From contig JAFVFN010000019.1 of NCBI GenBank assembly GCA_017475405.1, positions 1 to 40,257 on the forward strand: a stretch of 40,257 bases of DNA. Direction: 5' to 3'. Made by a program: the position numbers and the translations under genes. Below are positions 1-7,788 of the stretch, piece by piece. The DNA comes from Elusimicrobiaceae bacterium. GTDB lineage: Bacteria > Elusimicrobiota > Elusimicrobia > Elusimicrobiales > Elusimicrobiaceae. The notes below the pieces were generated by a model. That model saw only the letters and a program-made list of their open reading frames with translations, made no database searches and had not been told where the DNA came from. Position 1 is the first letter of the stretch; each line of letters opens with the position of its first letter.

Positions 1-1
1 T

Positions 2-1018
2 GTGAGTGGAACGACGGAAGAAAGGAGCTGTAGTAATAACTGTGGGGAGACAGGGACGCAGAAGAACCAGTGTATAGGAGGGAAGTGGCAAGGCTGGGGA
101 GCGTGTTCTGTGTCTGATAAAGAATCTTGTGGTAATGGCCCTACGGAGTGTGGAGAAAAGCCAACCTCGGAGAGAGACTGTGGGTGTGGGTACAAACAAT
201 ATAGTTGGTGGAAATGTGATGAAACGACAAACTATCAATGGGAAATCCAAACAGGTTCCAATGTGATGGGAAGCGGACATAGTGTAGGCAATGACGGATG
301 GACTACTTGTACCAAACCTGCTAATAAAAGCCGAAAATATGAAGAATGTCCAGGTAATTTACAGTTAGGTTCGGATGCCAATGGAAATTGGATTAAAGCG
401 TATGCTTGGTACGAGTGGAGTGATGATTCATGCAGTTGGGAAGAGGTAGGCGGTTGTTGTGAAAAACATGACAGCTATTCGGAAGATTGTCCGAATGGAC
501 AATCAGGCAAGATTTGGTATACGTTTAATTATAACACCTGTAAGTATGAAAAATCTTCGGAAACCTGTGGCAATGGTGTATGGGGACCTCGCGAAAAAGG
601 CGAATTGTATAGGGTGTATTCAGGATACTGTGTGGGTAACGTTACCTCTAATCAATATTATGCTAATAAAAGCAATACAGTAGATACAGATCAAAAATAT
701 AAGGAAATAGAAGCAGAATACAGAAATCTTTATCCGGCATGTCCTGCTGGAACTTATGAAGGAGCAAAAGTGCCAGCCGGATTTACGGACAGTATATGCT
801 TAGCTTCATTTAGTGACGGGGGAAGGGCCTGTCCGAGTGAAGGTACAACAGCCGCTTGTATTAATGGATATTTTGATGCCGTAGCTGGTCCGTATTCGGA
901 TGTATTTGGAACTACATGCAATCAGACAGGATCTAATGATTGTTCGTCTTTTCAGGGTTTCCCTAAACAGGTATGTGTAATGCCATACACATTTTATATC
1001 TATCGTGTAATAAAATAG
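2..1018 (+). CDS. Cys-rich surface protein, C-terminal part (5' end outside window)
   Basis: The frame is open from the left edge, so this is probably the 3' part of a longer gene; the GTG at position 2 is not a convincing start. About 338 residues are visible. They are rich in Cys, Gly, Trp, Asn and Tyr, with recurring short units of the type CGNG, WGACS and CGCG and many closely spaced Cys pairs, as expected for an exported disulfide-stabilised protein. No catalytic motif or membrane segment is seen in this part. The composition recalls the variable C-terminal regions of long pilin-like or adhesin proteins, but I do not recognise a named family. A hairpin that could end transcription follows the stop codon. 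Confidence 0.6.
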   Translation: MSGTTEERSCSNNCGETGTQKNQCIGGKWQGWGACSVSDKESCGNGPTECGEKPTSERDCGCGYKQYSWWKCDETTNYQWEIQTGSNVMGSGHSVGNDGWTTCTKPANKSRKYEECPGNLQLGSDANGNWIKAYAWYEWSDDSCSWEEVGGCCEKHDSYSEDCPNGQSGKIWYTFNYNTCKYEKSSETCGNGVWGPREKGELYRVYSGYCVGNVTSNQYYANKSNTVDTDQKYKEIEAEYRNLYPACPAGTYEGAKVPAGFTDSICLASFSDGGRACPSEGTTAACINGYFDAVAGPYSDVFGTTCNQTGSNDCSSFQGFPKQVCVMPYTFYIYRVIK

Positions 1019-1044
1019 CTAATTGTGTTGCATAAAATAGAATT

Positions 1045-1074
1045 CTCCCGGTTCTGGTCATTCAGGGCCGGGAG
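1045..1074 (+). terminator. Hairpin after the Cys-rich protein gene
   Basis: Arms CTCCCGG (1045-1051) and CCGGGAG (1068-1074) form a 7-bp GC-rich stem, followed by ATAATTTTG. The U-tract is imperfect, so it is a moderate candidate for an intrinsic terminator. It lies just before the promoter of the next gene. Confidence 0.55.
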
Positions 1075-1083
1075 ATAATTTTG

Positions 1084-1089
1084 TACAAT
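1084..1089 (+). promoter_or_regulatory. -10 box of a leaderless promoter for the HAD gene
   Basis: TACAAT is followed by exactly 6 nt and then ATG at 1096, so transcription would begin at the start codon. No Shine-Dalgarno sequence is present. Confidence 0.55.
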
Positions 1090-1095
1090 AATATT

Positions 1096-2043
1096 ATGAC
1101 GTATGTTTATTCATTTTTAGGTTCCCTACTAATGGGATTTTTTCTGGTTTCTCCTTGCGCTGCACAAGCGCCTAAGTTGGTGCGTCTGGTATGGAAAGCA
1201 CCTAAAAAAGTAGTCGTTAAACCAACTAGATTTTCAGTTCCTTTACCCCGGTCATATAGCGGATGGCCCAAGGTACCGTCATCCTCGACGCTATTGTCCT
1301 CTTCCTATATAGAACGGGCTTGCGCAGCGACAGTACCGTTTCAATCTGCGTTATCTGATGCGATGTGGAAATCCGGGGTTTTCCCCGGTAAAAAAGATAT
1401 AGATGCTGTTATTTTTGATTTGGATGGTACGTTACTGGATTCGTTGAGCGCCTGGGAACACAGCGGTAGTAACTTTGTACGCAGTCAGGGGTTTGAGCCG
1501 CCGGCTGAGCTGGATGATGAACTTGTGGCTATGAGTCTTATGGATGGGGCCAATTTAATTAAGTCGCGCTATCAATTACCTTATACCCCCGAAGAAATCC
1601 TGGAAATGACCCTGCGCCCTATTAAAGAACATTATTATCGGGATATTATTCCCATGCCTGGGATCCCACAAACATTGGCTCGTTTACAAGCACAAGGGGT
1701 CAAAATGGCAGTAGCCACGGCTTCAGATCGAGAACTAGCGGTAGCTTCCCTGCACCGATTGGGTTTATTAAAATATTTTGATTTTGTTATTACCTGTGAT
1801 GAGGTCGGAGTGGGCAAATCCAGTCCCAAAGTCTATGAAGAGGCACTGAAGCGTTTGGGAACTGCAAAAGAACGAACATTAGTGGCTGAAGATGCGCTGC
1901 ATGCATTGCAAACGGCTCATCAGGCCGGGTTCCCTACGGCTGCGATTGAGGAGCAGCATTCGGCTTCCCAACGTACTCAAAAACAGCAGTCAGCCACCTA
2001 TTACGTATTCTCGTACCAAGGCCAAAACGTTTTCAAAAAATAG
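1096..2043 (+). CDS. Exported HAD-superfamily hydrolase (phosphoglucomutase/phosphatase-like)
   Basis: The protein has 315 residues. The N-terminus (MTYVYSFLGSLLMGFFLV, then SPCAAQA) looks like a signal peptide. A low-complexity stretch of about 80 residues rich in Ser, Pro and Lys follows. The HAD fold then starts with motif I DAVIFDLDGTLLDS (roughly residues 100-113). The motif II region is VATASD, motif III is the Lys in GVGKSSPKVYEEAL, and motif IV is reduced to AEDALHA, where the family usually has an ED plus S/G. The C-terminal cap arrangement resembles beta-phosphoglucomutase-type enzymes. The start at 1096 was chosen because of the signal peptide and the -10/ATG spacing. An export signal on this usually cytoplasmic family is odd. 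The substrate is unknown. Confidence 0.8.
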   Translation: MTYVYSFLGSLLMGFFLVSPCAAQAPKLVRLVWKAPKKVVVKPTRFSVPLPRSYSGWPKVPSSSTLLSSSYIERACAATVPFQSALSDAMWKSGVFPGKKDIDAVIFDLDGTLLDSLSAWEHSGSNFVRSQGFEPPAELDDELVAMSLMDGANLIKSRYQLPYTPEEILEMTLRPIKEHYYRDIIPMPGIPQTLARLQAQGVKMAVATASDRELAVASLHRLGLLKYFDFVITCDEVGVGKSSPKVYEEALKRLGTAKERTLVAEDALHALQTAHQAGFPTAAIEEQHSASQRTQKQQSATYYVFSYQGQNVFKK

Positions 2044-2096
2044 AGTACTTGAAATATGCAAAATCCCTCTTATACTAACAGTAGACAGGGGGGACT

Positions 2097-2834
2097 ATGA
2101 AAAAGATTTGTCTTATATGCATTAGCTGGATGTTATTGCCCGGCGCAGTGCAGGGATTAACGTTTCAGGTATCAGATATACGTCCTTCTCACGATCCGGA
2201 TGTGCAGCATTTGGTGCCTTTGCAGGATTTAAACGGTGATCCGACTGCTGTTCTGTTTGTTAAAACAGATATTTTGGGAGTGAAAATGACCGGTAATATC
2301 ATAGACCGTCCCCGTCCGACGCGTGAGGGATATGTGGTATTTATTACGCAAGGTACTAAAATGTTACAATTTATAGCCCCTCATTATACAACGTTTATGG
2401 CGCATTTTAGCGAGGTCGAAGGTGGCCAGTATTATGAAATATCACTTACTACCCAAGAAGGGGCTGATATGGTTGCACAAGCGGCGCAGCAGGCCTCCCA
2501 TTTAGATATAGACCATACACAAGTGGAAGTATCGTTGGATGTTGCCAGTACTGACTTGGCGGCTTCTGGGTATGCGCATGACAAAGCATTAGTTTATTTG
2601 GACAGCAGTTTGGATTTTAGTCAATGGAAGAAACTACTGGTTCCCAACGGACCGTATGAGCCGTATGATATCTATGGAAATAAGAAAAATCCGTGTTGTT
2701 TACGGATCCCGGCCGGAGAACCTGTGGAAAATATATTCCGTATGCGCATATTGGGACTTGATACAGCGGTGGAAAATTTTGAGCCGAATGCTGCATATCA
2801 TACTACACTTAAACTTATCCCCAAAAACAATTGA
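2097..2834 (+). CDS. Secreted hypothetical protein
   Basis: The protein has 245 residues and begins with a signal peptide (MKKICLICISWMLLPGAVQG, predicted cut after about residue 20). The start is supported by a strong AGGGGGG ribosome site 4 nt upstream, and a TATACT -10 lies just ahead of it. The mature part is soluble, with no membrane segment and a late Cys pair (NPCCLRIP). It contains several alternating hydrophobic stretches consistent with a beta-rich periplasmic or outer-surface protein. I do not recognise a family. It lies 53 nt after the exported HAD gene and shares its strand, so both may serve the cell envelope. A bidirectional terminator follows. Confidence 0.7.
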   Translation: MKKICLICISWMLLPGAVQGLTFQVSDIRPSHDPDVQHLVPLQDLNGDPTAVLFVKTDILGVKMTGNIIDRPRPTREGYVVFITQGTKMLQFIAPHYTTFMAHFSEVEGGQYYEISLTTQEGADMVAQAAQQASHLDIDHTQVEVSLDVASTDLAASGYAHDKALVYLDSSLDFSQWKKLLVPNGPYEPYDIYGNKKNPCCLRIPAGEPVENIFRMRILGLDTAVENFEPNAAYHTTLKLIPKNN

Positions 2835-2846
2835 AAATCTTACAAA

Positions 2847-2877
2847 GAACCCCGCTCGTGAGGAGCGGGGTTCTTTT
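2847..2877. terminator. Bidirectional intrinsic terminator
   Basis: An 11-bp stem, GAACCCCGCTC (2847-2857) with GAGCGGGGTTC (2863-2873), is followed by TTTT on the plus strand and TTTG on the minus strand. It serves the convergent 2097 gene and the aquaporin gene. Confidence 0.9.
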
Positions 2878-2890
2878 ACGTCTTATAGAT

Positions 2891-3565
2891 TTATTTGGCT
2901 TTGAGTTTTTTCCAAATGAGCGCTGCCAAACCGGCACCGCAGAAAGGCCCGATGATAAATACCCACAACTGGCTCCAGGCTTCTCCGCCTAATACAAAGG
3001 CAGGCCCAAAGCTGCGAGCCGGATTAACGGAAGTACCCGTGAGCGGGATACCTAGGATGTGTACAAATGTCAAGGTTAAACCGATAATTAAACCAGCAAT
3101 CGTTGCATTTTTAGTGCTGTCAGTAACACCCAGTACGGTCAGTACAAAGACACAGGTTAAAATCATTTCAACCAACAGTGCAGCACCGACTTCTAAACCG
3201 ATGGCGGAAAATTCACCGTAGCCGTTAGCTCCCAATCCGGTAAACATGATGCCACCCAAGTTGGAAGAATTAATAATGGCAGCTAATGTATAAGCGGCCA
3301 ATAAACCGCCCAAACATTGCGCCACGACGTACCAGGCAAAATCCTTATCGGTCATTTTGCCGCTCATCCATACCCCTAATGAAACAGCCGGGTTGATGTG
3401 GCAGCCTGAAATATTGCCAATGACATATGCCATGGCTACGATAGATAACCCAAACGCAAAGGCTACACCCAACATGCCTAAGGTTTCCCCTGCTAATGCG
3501 GCAGCACCGCATCCGAACAGGGTGAGGACGAAAGTCCCTAATAGTTCAGCAGCGTATTTTTTCAC
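2891..3565 (-). CDS. aqpZ: Aquaporin Z-like water channel
   Basis: A MIP-family channel of 224 residues with six membrane segments and both half-helix NPA motifs (HINPAVSLG near residue 57 and SVNPARSFG near residue 180). The Phe in AFGLSI, the His in FVHILG and the Arg after the second NPA match the narrow selectivity filter of AqpZ rather than a glycerol facilitator. The start is GTG at 3565, preceded by CAGGAG. A TGTTATAAT extended -10 lies at 3631-3636 on the minus strand, so it probably has its own promoter behind the ClC gene. Expected role: rapid water flux across the inner membrane. Confidence 0.92.
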   Translation of the reverse strand: MKKYAAELLGTFVLTLFGCGAAALAGETLGMLGVAFAFGLSIVAMAYVIGNISGCHINPAVSLGVWMSGKMTDKDFAWYVVAQCLGGLLAAYTLAAIINSSNLGGIMFTGLGANGYGEFSAIGLEVGAALLVEMILTCVFVLTVLGVTDSTKNATIAGLIIGLTLTFVHILGIPLTGTSVNPARSFGPAFVLGGEAWSQLWVFIIGPFCGAGLAALIWKKLKAK

Positions 3566-3630
3566 AAGTTTCTCCTGTTATGACCGCCTGATATATAAAT
3601 ATACCGAGCGGCGAAGTGAATTACAAAACT

Positions 3631-3636
3631 ATTATA
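3631..3636 (-). promoter_or_regulatory. Extended -10 of aqpZ
   Basis: On the minus strand this reads TATAAT preceded by TGT, giving an extended -10. The leader before the GTG start is about 60 nt and contains CAGGAG. Confidence 0.6.
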
Positions 3637-3663
3637 ACAATTTGGGTTGCGTTTGTCCCAAAG

Positions 3664-5082
3664 TTATTTTTGATGGGAAGTCGGGCGTTTGTCACGCAGT
3701 TGCTCAATGACCGTTTTTCGGGATTTTTGGGCTGGTAAAAATCGTTTTAAGCGGTGACGCATGTGGGTAACGGTCGATGTATGGTACGGAAATTCACTGT
3801 GTTTATCGCAAGCGCGTCGCCCCGGTCCGCGGTAGGTTTTAAGTGCGGGTTCCTCGGGTGTTTTACCACTGTCTAACGAAATACGTTGGTGCGGGAAAAT
3901 ACTTTGCCGTCCAGTCACCAAAAAACTAATCACGCAGGCAACGGTAGCATAGGGGGCAATATCGGCACCAAACAACTCAATGGCCATAATACTGGCAGCA
4001 AGCGGGGTGTTGGCCGTTCCGGCCAGGACTGCTACCAGTCCCAACGCAGCCATGGTGGCACTGTCTACATGGAAAAACGCAGAAAGCATGGCACCGGCCT
4101 GCGCGCCTACAAAGAAAATCGGTGTAACCAGCCCGCCGATACCGCCGACAGCCAACGTGATAGAAGTGGTAACCATCTTATATAAGAACCCTAGTGGAGA
4201 CTGCAGCGCCAGACCGCTAAGCGGACCGTCAATTCCGGCCATACCCAGTCCCAAATACAAGGTAGAGCCAAAGTGTCCGATCAGTACTAACATAAGACCG
4301 CCTACCATACAAGTCATAAACATTCCGCTGCGCAGTGTAATGTAGCGAAATAGGACACGCGTTAGTTTGCTGATTTCAATAAACAAAATGGATATCAGTC
4401 CAAAAAATACGCCTGCTACAATTACCTTTAAGAAAAATTGTTCGGAAAATACCGGAGCGAATGCCAACGGATGGTACAGGTAATTAACTCCCAAATAAGA
4501 GGTTACTCCGTAGGCGGTAATCCCGGCCACTAAAGCCGGGAACATGACTTCATAGAAAATATGCCCCACCCACAATACTTCCAGTCCAAATAAGGCTCCG
4601 GATACAGGAACTCCAAATACCCCGGCAAACCCGGCACTGACTCCGCAAATCATCATTTTACGTTGGTCTTGTACTGATAATTTTAACAGATGGGCTACAA
4701 AGGCGCTGACACCCGCGCCCACATCGGCGCAGGGGGCCTCTTTACCGGCAGATCCGCCTACAGCCATCGTGGCAATGGAAAGCAAAAATGTTTTAACCGC
4801 GGACCATAAAGAGACAGGACGGTAAGCATTGATGCGTTTAATCACTGCATCTGTCGAATAGTCTTTATGCGGTTTGGCAATTTTACGTGATAACAGGGCA
4901 ATAATATAAAGTGCAAACGGCAATACTATGTAAAAGCACGGTACAGTATTTCGTGTACCGATGGCAAGGTCTAATAGTTTTAGGAAAACAGCATCTAACG
5001 TGCCCACTATAATGCCAACTAGGGTAGCTAAAATCAGCCATTTACAAATATGAACTAACGAGTGGGCGGAATCGTCTAACAT
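3664..5082 (-). CDS. ClC-family chloride channel/transporter
   Basis: The protein has 472 residues and about ten hydrophobic segments. Recognisable ClC signatures are SAGKEAPCADVG, which holds the gating-Glu motif corresponding to GREGP, then AGVFGVPVSGALFGLEV, and GGIGGLVTPIFFVGAQAG, corresponding to GGxxGxxxP. The first family motif, GSGIP, which supplies a chloride-coordinating Ser, is not recognisable at the expected place. About 75 hydrophilic, basic residues follow the last membrane helix; they are not a CBS pair. The start at 5082 is supported by TAAAAT-N6-ATG, a leaderless arrangement. It is divergent from the pilin at 5189. Ion selectivity (Cl-, F- or H+ coupling) cannot be fixed from sequence alone. 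Confidence 0.85.
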   Translation of the reverse strand: MLDDSAHSLVHICKWLILATLVGIIVGTLDAVFLKLLDLAIGTRNTVPCFYIVLPFALYIIALLSRKIAKPHKDYSTDAVIKRINAYRPVSLWSAVKTFLLSIATMAVGGSAGKEAPCADVGAGVSAFVAHLLKLSVQDQRKMMICGVSAGFAGVFGVPVSGALFGLEVLWVGHIFYEVMFPALVAGITAYGVTSYLGVNYLYHPLAFAPVFSEQFFLKVIVAGVFFGLISILFIEISKLTRVLFRYITLRSGMFMTCMVGGLMLVLIGHFGSTLYLGLGMAGIDGPLSGLALQSPLGFLYKMVTTSITLAVGGIGGLVTPIFFVGAQAGAMLSAFFHVDSATMAALGLVAVLAGTANTPLAASIMAIELFGADIAPYATVACVISFLVTGRQSIFPHQRISLDSGKTPEEPALKTYRGPGRRACDKHSEFPYHTSTVTHMRHRLKRFLPAQKSRKTVIEQLRDKRPTSHQK

Positions 5083-5088
5083 ATTTAT

Positions 5089-5094
5089 ATTTTA
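5089..5094 (-). promoter_or_regulatory. -10 box of a leaderless promoter for the ClC gene
   Basis: TAAAAT on the minus strand is followed by 6 nt and then ATG at 5082, with no Shine-Dalgarno sequence. Confidence 0.5.
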
Positions 5095-5124
5095 TCATTT
5101 TATTATCGGGTCCAAAAATAACGC

Positions 5125-5152
5125 TTGACGCGTTTTTTTTTTTTGATATTCT
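5125..5152 (+). promoter_or_regulatory. Class I pilin promoter with T12 spacer
   Basis: TTGACG (5125-5130), a 16-nt spacer that is mostly T12 (5133-5144), then TATTCT (5147-5152). The block from -35 to the ribosome site is almost identical to that at 14775 and close to that at 23051. It drives the pilin at 5189. Confidence 0.75.
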
Positions 5153-5188
5153 CTCTTTATAAGTAAAAAAATATATAAGGAGAGAATG

Positions 5189-5662
5189 ATGGTTCAACAA
5201 AAACAAGCATTTACGCTTATAGAGCTTTTGGTAGTTGTGTTAATTATAGGAATACTGGCCGCGGTGGCATTGCCACAATACCAGTTAGCCGTAGATAAAG
5301 CACGTTATATGGATACAGTACAGGCTGTTCGTGCTATCAAGCATGCCAATGAGGCATATTTTTTGGCAAATGGGGAATATGCCGTTTCATTAGATGAGTT
5401 GGATATTGCTTTTACAGGAAAAGATAAAGCGAAAATAGAGGTTGCTTTCAATCCCCATGATGTGATTGGAAATACAGGTAGTGTAGAACATGCCCGCATT
5501 GTATTTGTATATGATCATGCGGAGAATACTGATGAGTTGGCAGGTTCTATTTATTGTTATGCATATACCGAGCGAGCTGAAAAAGTATGCAAAACCGTTG
5601 GAAGCCTAAGGGATGATTATAATTCCGATGCCAGATATAAAAATAGATACTATCTGAACTAG
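5189..5662 (+). CDS. Type IV pilin/PulG-like protein, class I promoter
   Basis: A prepilin of 157 residues with a very short leader (MVQQKQA) before [17 protein letters not shown], the hydrophobic N-terminal helix that anchors and assembles pilins. The residue before the predicted peptidase cut is Ala instead of the usual Gly. The globular part has the shared ANGEYAVSLDELDI region and ends with a conserved Cys pair (YCYAYTERAEKVC) that could form the C-terminal disulfide loop. AGGAGAG precedes the gene. ATG occurs twice in a row (5186 and 5189); 5189 matches the paralog at 14839. The stop codon overlaps the def stop on the other strand. Confidence 0.9.
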   Translation: MVQQKQAFTLIELLVVVLIIGILAAVALPQYQLAVDKARYMDTVQAVRAIKHANEAYFLANGEYAVSLDELDIAFTGKDKAKIEVAFNPHDVIGNTGSVEHARIVFVYDHAENTDELAGSIYCYAYTERAEKVCKTVGSLRDDYNSDARYKNRYYLN

Positions 5663-6183
5663 TCCCACTGGGGGCGGAGCTTTTTGATAAGCTTTTTGAC
5701 TTCAGGTTTTAGTTTGGGATCCACTAAGTCTACAAATATTTTCCCATCTAAGTGGTCCAACTCATGTTGGAAAGCTTTGGCGAGCAATCCGCGCATGCGT
5801 TTTACCTGTTCCTCTCCGTTTTCATCAGTGTACCGTACGGTAATATCTGTAGCGCGGGTGACATCTGCCCACAAACCGGGTACAGATAAACAACCCTCTT
5901 CTTCCGTAGCTTCTCCGCGTTTAGATAAAATAACCGGATTAATGATGACGTAGCGTGTGGGTTTGGCATTTTCATTTTTTGAGTTAGGTAATAATATAAT
6001 GGCCAAACGATAATCTAAACCTACCTGATTAGCCGATAATCCGACACCGTTTTTGGCCATACAGGTCTCTTCCATATCTGCCAAGAGCTTGGGCAAAACG
6101 GGAGCGATATCCGCATAATTTACGGGTTTTAGTTTTTGGCGCAGGATGTCCTCGCCATATTTGGTCACACGCAGTATAGCCAT
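5659..6183 (-). CDS. def: Peptide deformylase
   Basis: The protein has 174 residues and all three deformylase motifs: GVGLSANQVG, EEGCLSVPG with the metal-binding Cys, and QHELDHLDG with the two metal-binding His and catalytic Glu. It removes the formyl group from nascent N-terminal Met. The longer frame begins upstream, but MAILRVTKYG at 6183 is the family-like start. It follows a TACAAT box by exactly 6 nt, so the mRNA is probably leaderless. It is convergent with the pilin at 5189, and the two stop codons share one CTAG. Confidence 0.95.
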   Translation of the reverse strand: MAILRVTKYGEDILRQKLKPVNYADIAPVLPKLLADMEETCMAKNGVGLSANQVGLDYRLAIILLPNSKNENAKPTRYVIINPVILSKRGEATEEEGCLSVPGLWADVTRATDITVRYTDENGEEQVKRMRGLLAKAFQHELDHLDGKIFVDLVDPKLKPEVKKLIKKLRPQWD

Positions 6184-6189
6184 ATAAGT

Positions 6190-6195
6190 ATTGTA
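6190..6195 (-). promoter_or_regulatory. -10 box of a leaderless promoter for def
   Basis: Minus-strand TACAAT, then 6 nt, then ATG at 6183. No ribosome site can be seen between them. Confidence 0.55.
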
Positions 6196-6233
6196 CAAAA
6201 TTAAAAGGAGTTTTATTATAGCCTTAAAAAAGC

Positions 6234-6239
6234 TAAAAT
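6234..6239 (+). promoter_or_regulatory. -10-like box ahead of the TM0106-like gene
   Basis: TAAAAT, 7 nt, then ATG at 6247, with no Shine-Dalgarno sequence. It is divergent from the def promoter about 40 nt away. Confidence 0.4.
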
Positions 6240-6246
6240 ATAACTG

Positions 6247-7740
6247 ATGACCGATTTGGAATTATCCCAACTATATACCGAGTTTTCGGATGGACGTGTA
6301 CCTAATGAACAGGATTTTAACGCCGGCCGAATGTTTACCCTCTTAGAGGATCCATTTTGTATTTGGTGTAATTTTCACGCTCCGCAGGAAGAAGCTGTCC
6401 CTGAAACCAACCGTTACGAAAATCTCAAAGTTCGTACCGACCGTCATGTACGCGATGAGTGGATCAAGGACCAGTTTTCCCGGGTATTTTTTATTAACGT
6501 GCAAACCGATGCCGATCGCTTTACCCAAACATTGGCCGCTATGGCTCGCGGTGAAGAAGCCATTGTCAATGCCGCTTTGTGGAATCTCAAAGAACATGTC
6601 TACGGTAGTGCCAATCTATTAGTGCGTTCCAATGATAAGTCCAGTCGGTTTGGTAACTATTATTATTCTATTTATCAGTTTAAACGCGCACATGATTTAA
6701 AAGAGCATTATGCCTTGCAGGTATCTCTTTTAAGTCAACTCTTAGGTCAAATCCAACAAGTACAGCCCGCCAATACGCGTGTATTTTTAAAGGGCCAGTT
6801 CGTGGACGTGGCTTATGCCGATCATGCCGAACGCCTGAATCAGGAACTTGCTTTTTGGAACAATATCCGTTTAGGCAAGGCTCGTCCGGAAGCTCACAAA
6901 CCGCCCAAGGCGGCCGCGGCTCCGTGGCGTGTATATGCCAATAAGCTGATGGTGCAGACCAAGGATTTGGTGATGCTTCCGCATCTAAACCGGGAAATGC
7001 GTCAGTGTCTTAAAATTAACGGATTATTTAATACCGATGATGTGGCCCATGCTTCCCTTGAAAAGTTGCAGGGGATTTTAGAAGAGCCTTTTGCCACGGA
7101 AACCTATTATAACGCGCGGGCATACCTGCATAATAAACCCATTTGGCGCAAAAAAGGCTGTTTCCCGCCGCCGGAGAAAAAGTATAACCTGTATTTCGAC
7201 TTTGAGGCCACGGAAACTTTTACCAAAGATAATCAGGCCTTTGTGTACTTGATCGGCATCTGGGACAAAGAAGAAGACAAATATGTCAGTTTTGTAGCCA
7301 AAACCCCTGAAGAAGAGATCAACATTTTTGAAGATTTTTACAATTATATTAAAGATTTTAAAAATACGGCCTTGTATCACTGGACCGAGTATGAAGTACG
7401 TAAAATGCGCAAATTGGCCGGGGCATTCCCCGACCATGCCGCACATTTAAATGCGTTGTGTGATTTGTGTTTTGACCTGAAAGTGTCTGTTAATGATGCC
7501 TTTTATCTGCCGGCACCGAGTTTTTCGCTTAAAGCAGCAGCGCCGGTATTTGGATTTAATTGGAGGCAGGATGACTGCGGAGCCATGGACAGTATGGTCT
7601 ATTTTACAAACTGGCTCAAAACAGGTGATCAACATTTACTTGATAAGATCCTCATGTATAATGAGGATGATTGCAAGGGAATGCTTGTTTTGGAGAACGC
7701 ACTTAAGCAGGCCGAAGTATTAGACCCCGAAGGGTTATAA
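6247..7740 (+). CDS. TM0106/YprB-like nuclease (RecB-like plus RNase H-like)
   Basis: The protein has 497 residues. The second half carries an RNase H-like exonuclease domain: NLYFDFEATE near residue 315 (first acidic pair), the LYHWTEYEVRKM region, and a final YNEDDCKGMLVLENAL with the closing acidic residues. This matches the family in which a RecB-like N-terminal domain is joined to a YprB-type ribonuclease H domain. The first half has RecB-like features (EEAIVNAALWNLKEH and ANLLVRSND). The function in the cell is not established for this family; nucleic-acid processing is the reasonable inference. The start at 6247 gives the full-length family N-terminus. Confidence 0.75.
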   Translation: MTDLELSQLYTEFSDGRVPNEQDFNAGRMFTLLEDPFCIWCNFHAPQEEAVPETNRYENLKVRTDRHVRDEWIKDQFSRVFFINVQTDADRFTQTLAAMARGEEAIVNAALWNLKEHVYGSANLLVRSNDKSSRFGNYYYSIYQFKRAHDLKEHYALQVSLLSQLLGQIQQVQPANTRVFLKGQFVDVAYADHAERLNQELAFWNNIRLGKARPEAHKPPKAAAAPWRVYANKLMVQTKDLVMLPHLNREMRQCLKINGLFNTDDVAHASLEKLQGILEEPFATETYYNARAYLHNKPIWRKKGCFPPPEKKYNLYFDFEATETFTKDNQAFVYLIGIWDKEEDKYVSFVAKTPEEEINIFEDFYNYIKDFKNTALYHWTEYEVRKMRKLAGAFPDHAAHLNALCDLCFDLKVSVNDAFYLPAPSFSLKAAAPVFGFNWRQDDCGAMDSMVYFTNWLKTGDQHLLDKILMYNEDDCKGMLVLENALKQAEVLDPEGL

Positions 7741-7742
7741 TC

Positions 7743-7771
7743 TTTACAATATGTCAGGCAGTTGATATAAT
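7743..7771 (+). promoter_or_regulatory. Sigma-70 promoter for the ACT protein
   Basis: TTTACA (7743-7748), a 17-nt spacer, TATAAT (7766-7771). A purine-rich AAAGAAAGGA ribosome site follows before ATG 7789. Confidence 0.7.
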
Positions 7772-7788
7772 AAAAGAAAGGATTTACT

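Noticed and set aside
5148..5188. ATTCTCTC in the class I promoter is complementary to GAGAGAAT at the ribosome site, which could be a translational hairpin.
   Set aside because: The upstream arm overlaps the -10 hexamer and would not be transcribed. The pairing is also absent in the 8915 copy. Only a DNA-level operator remains possible.
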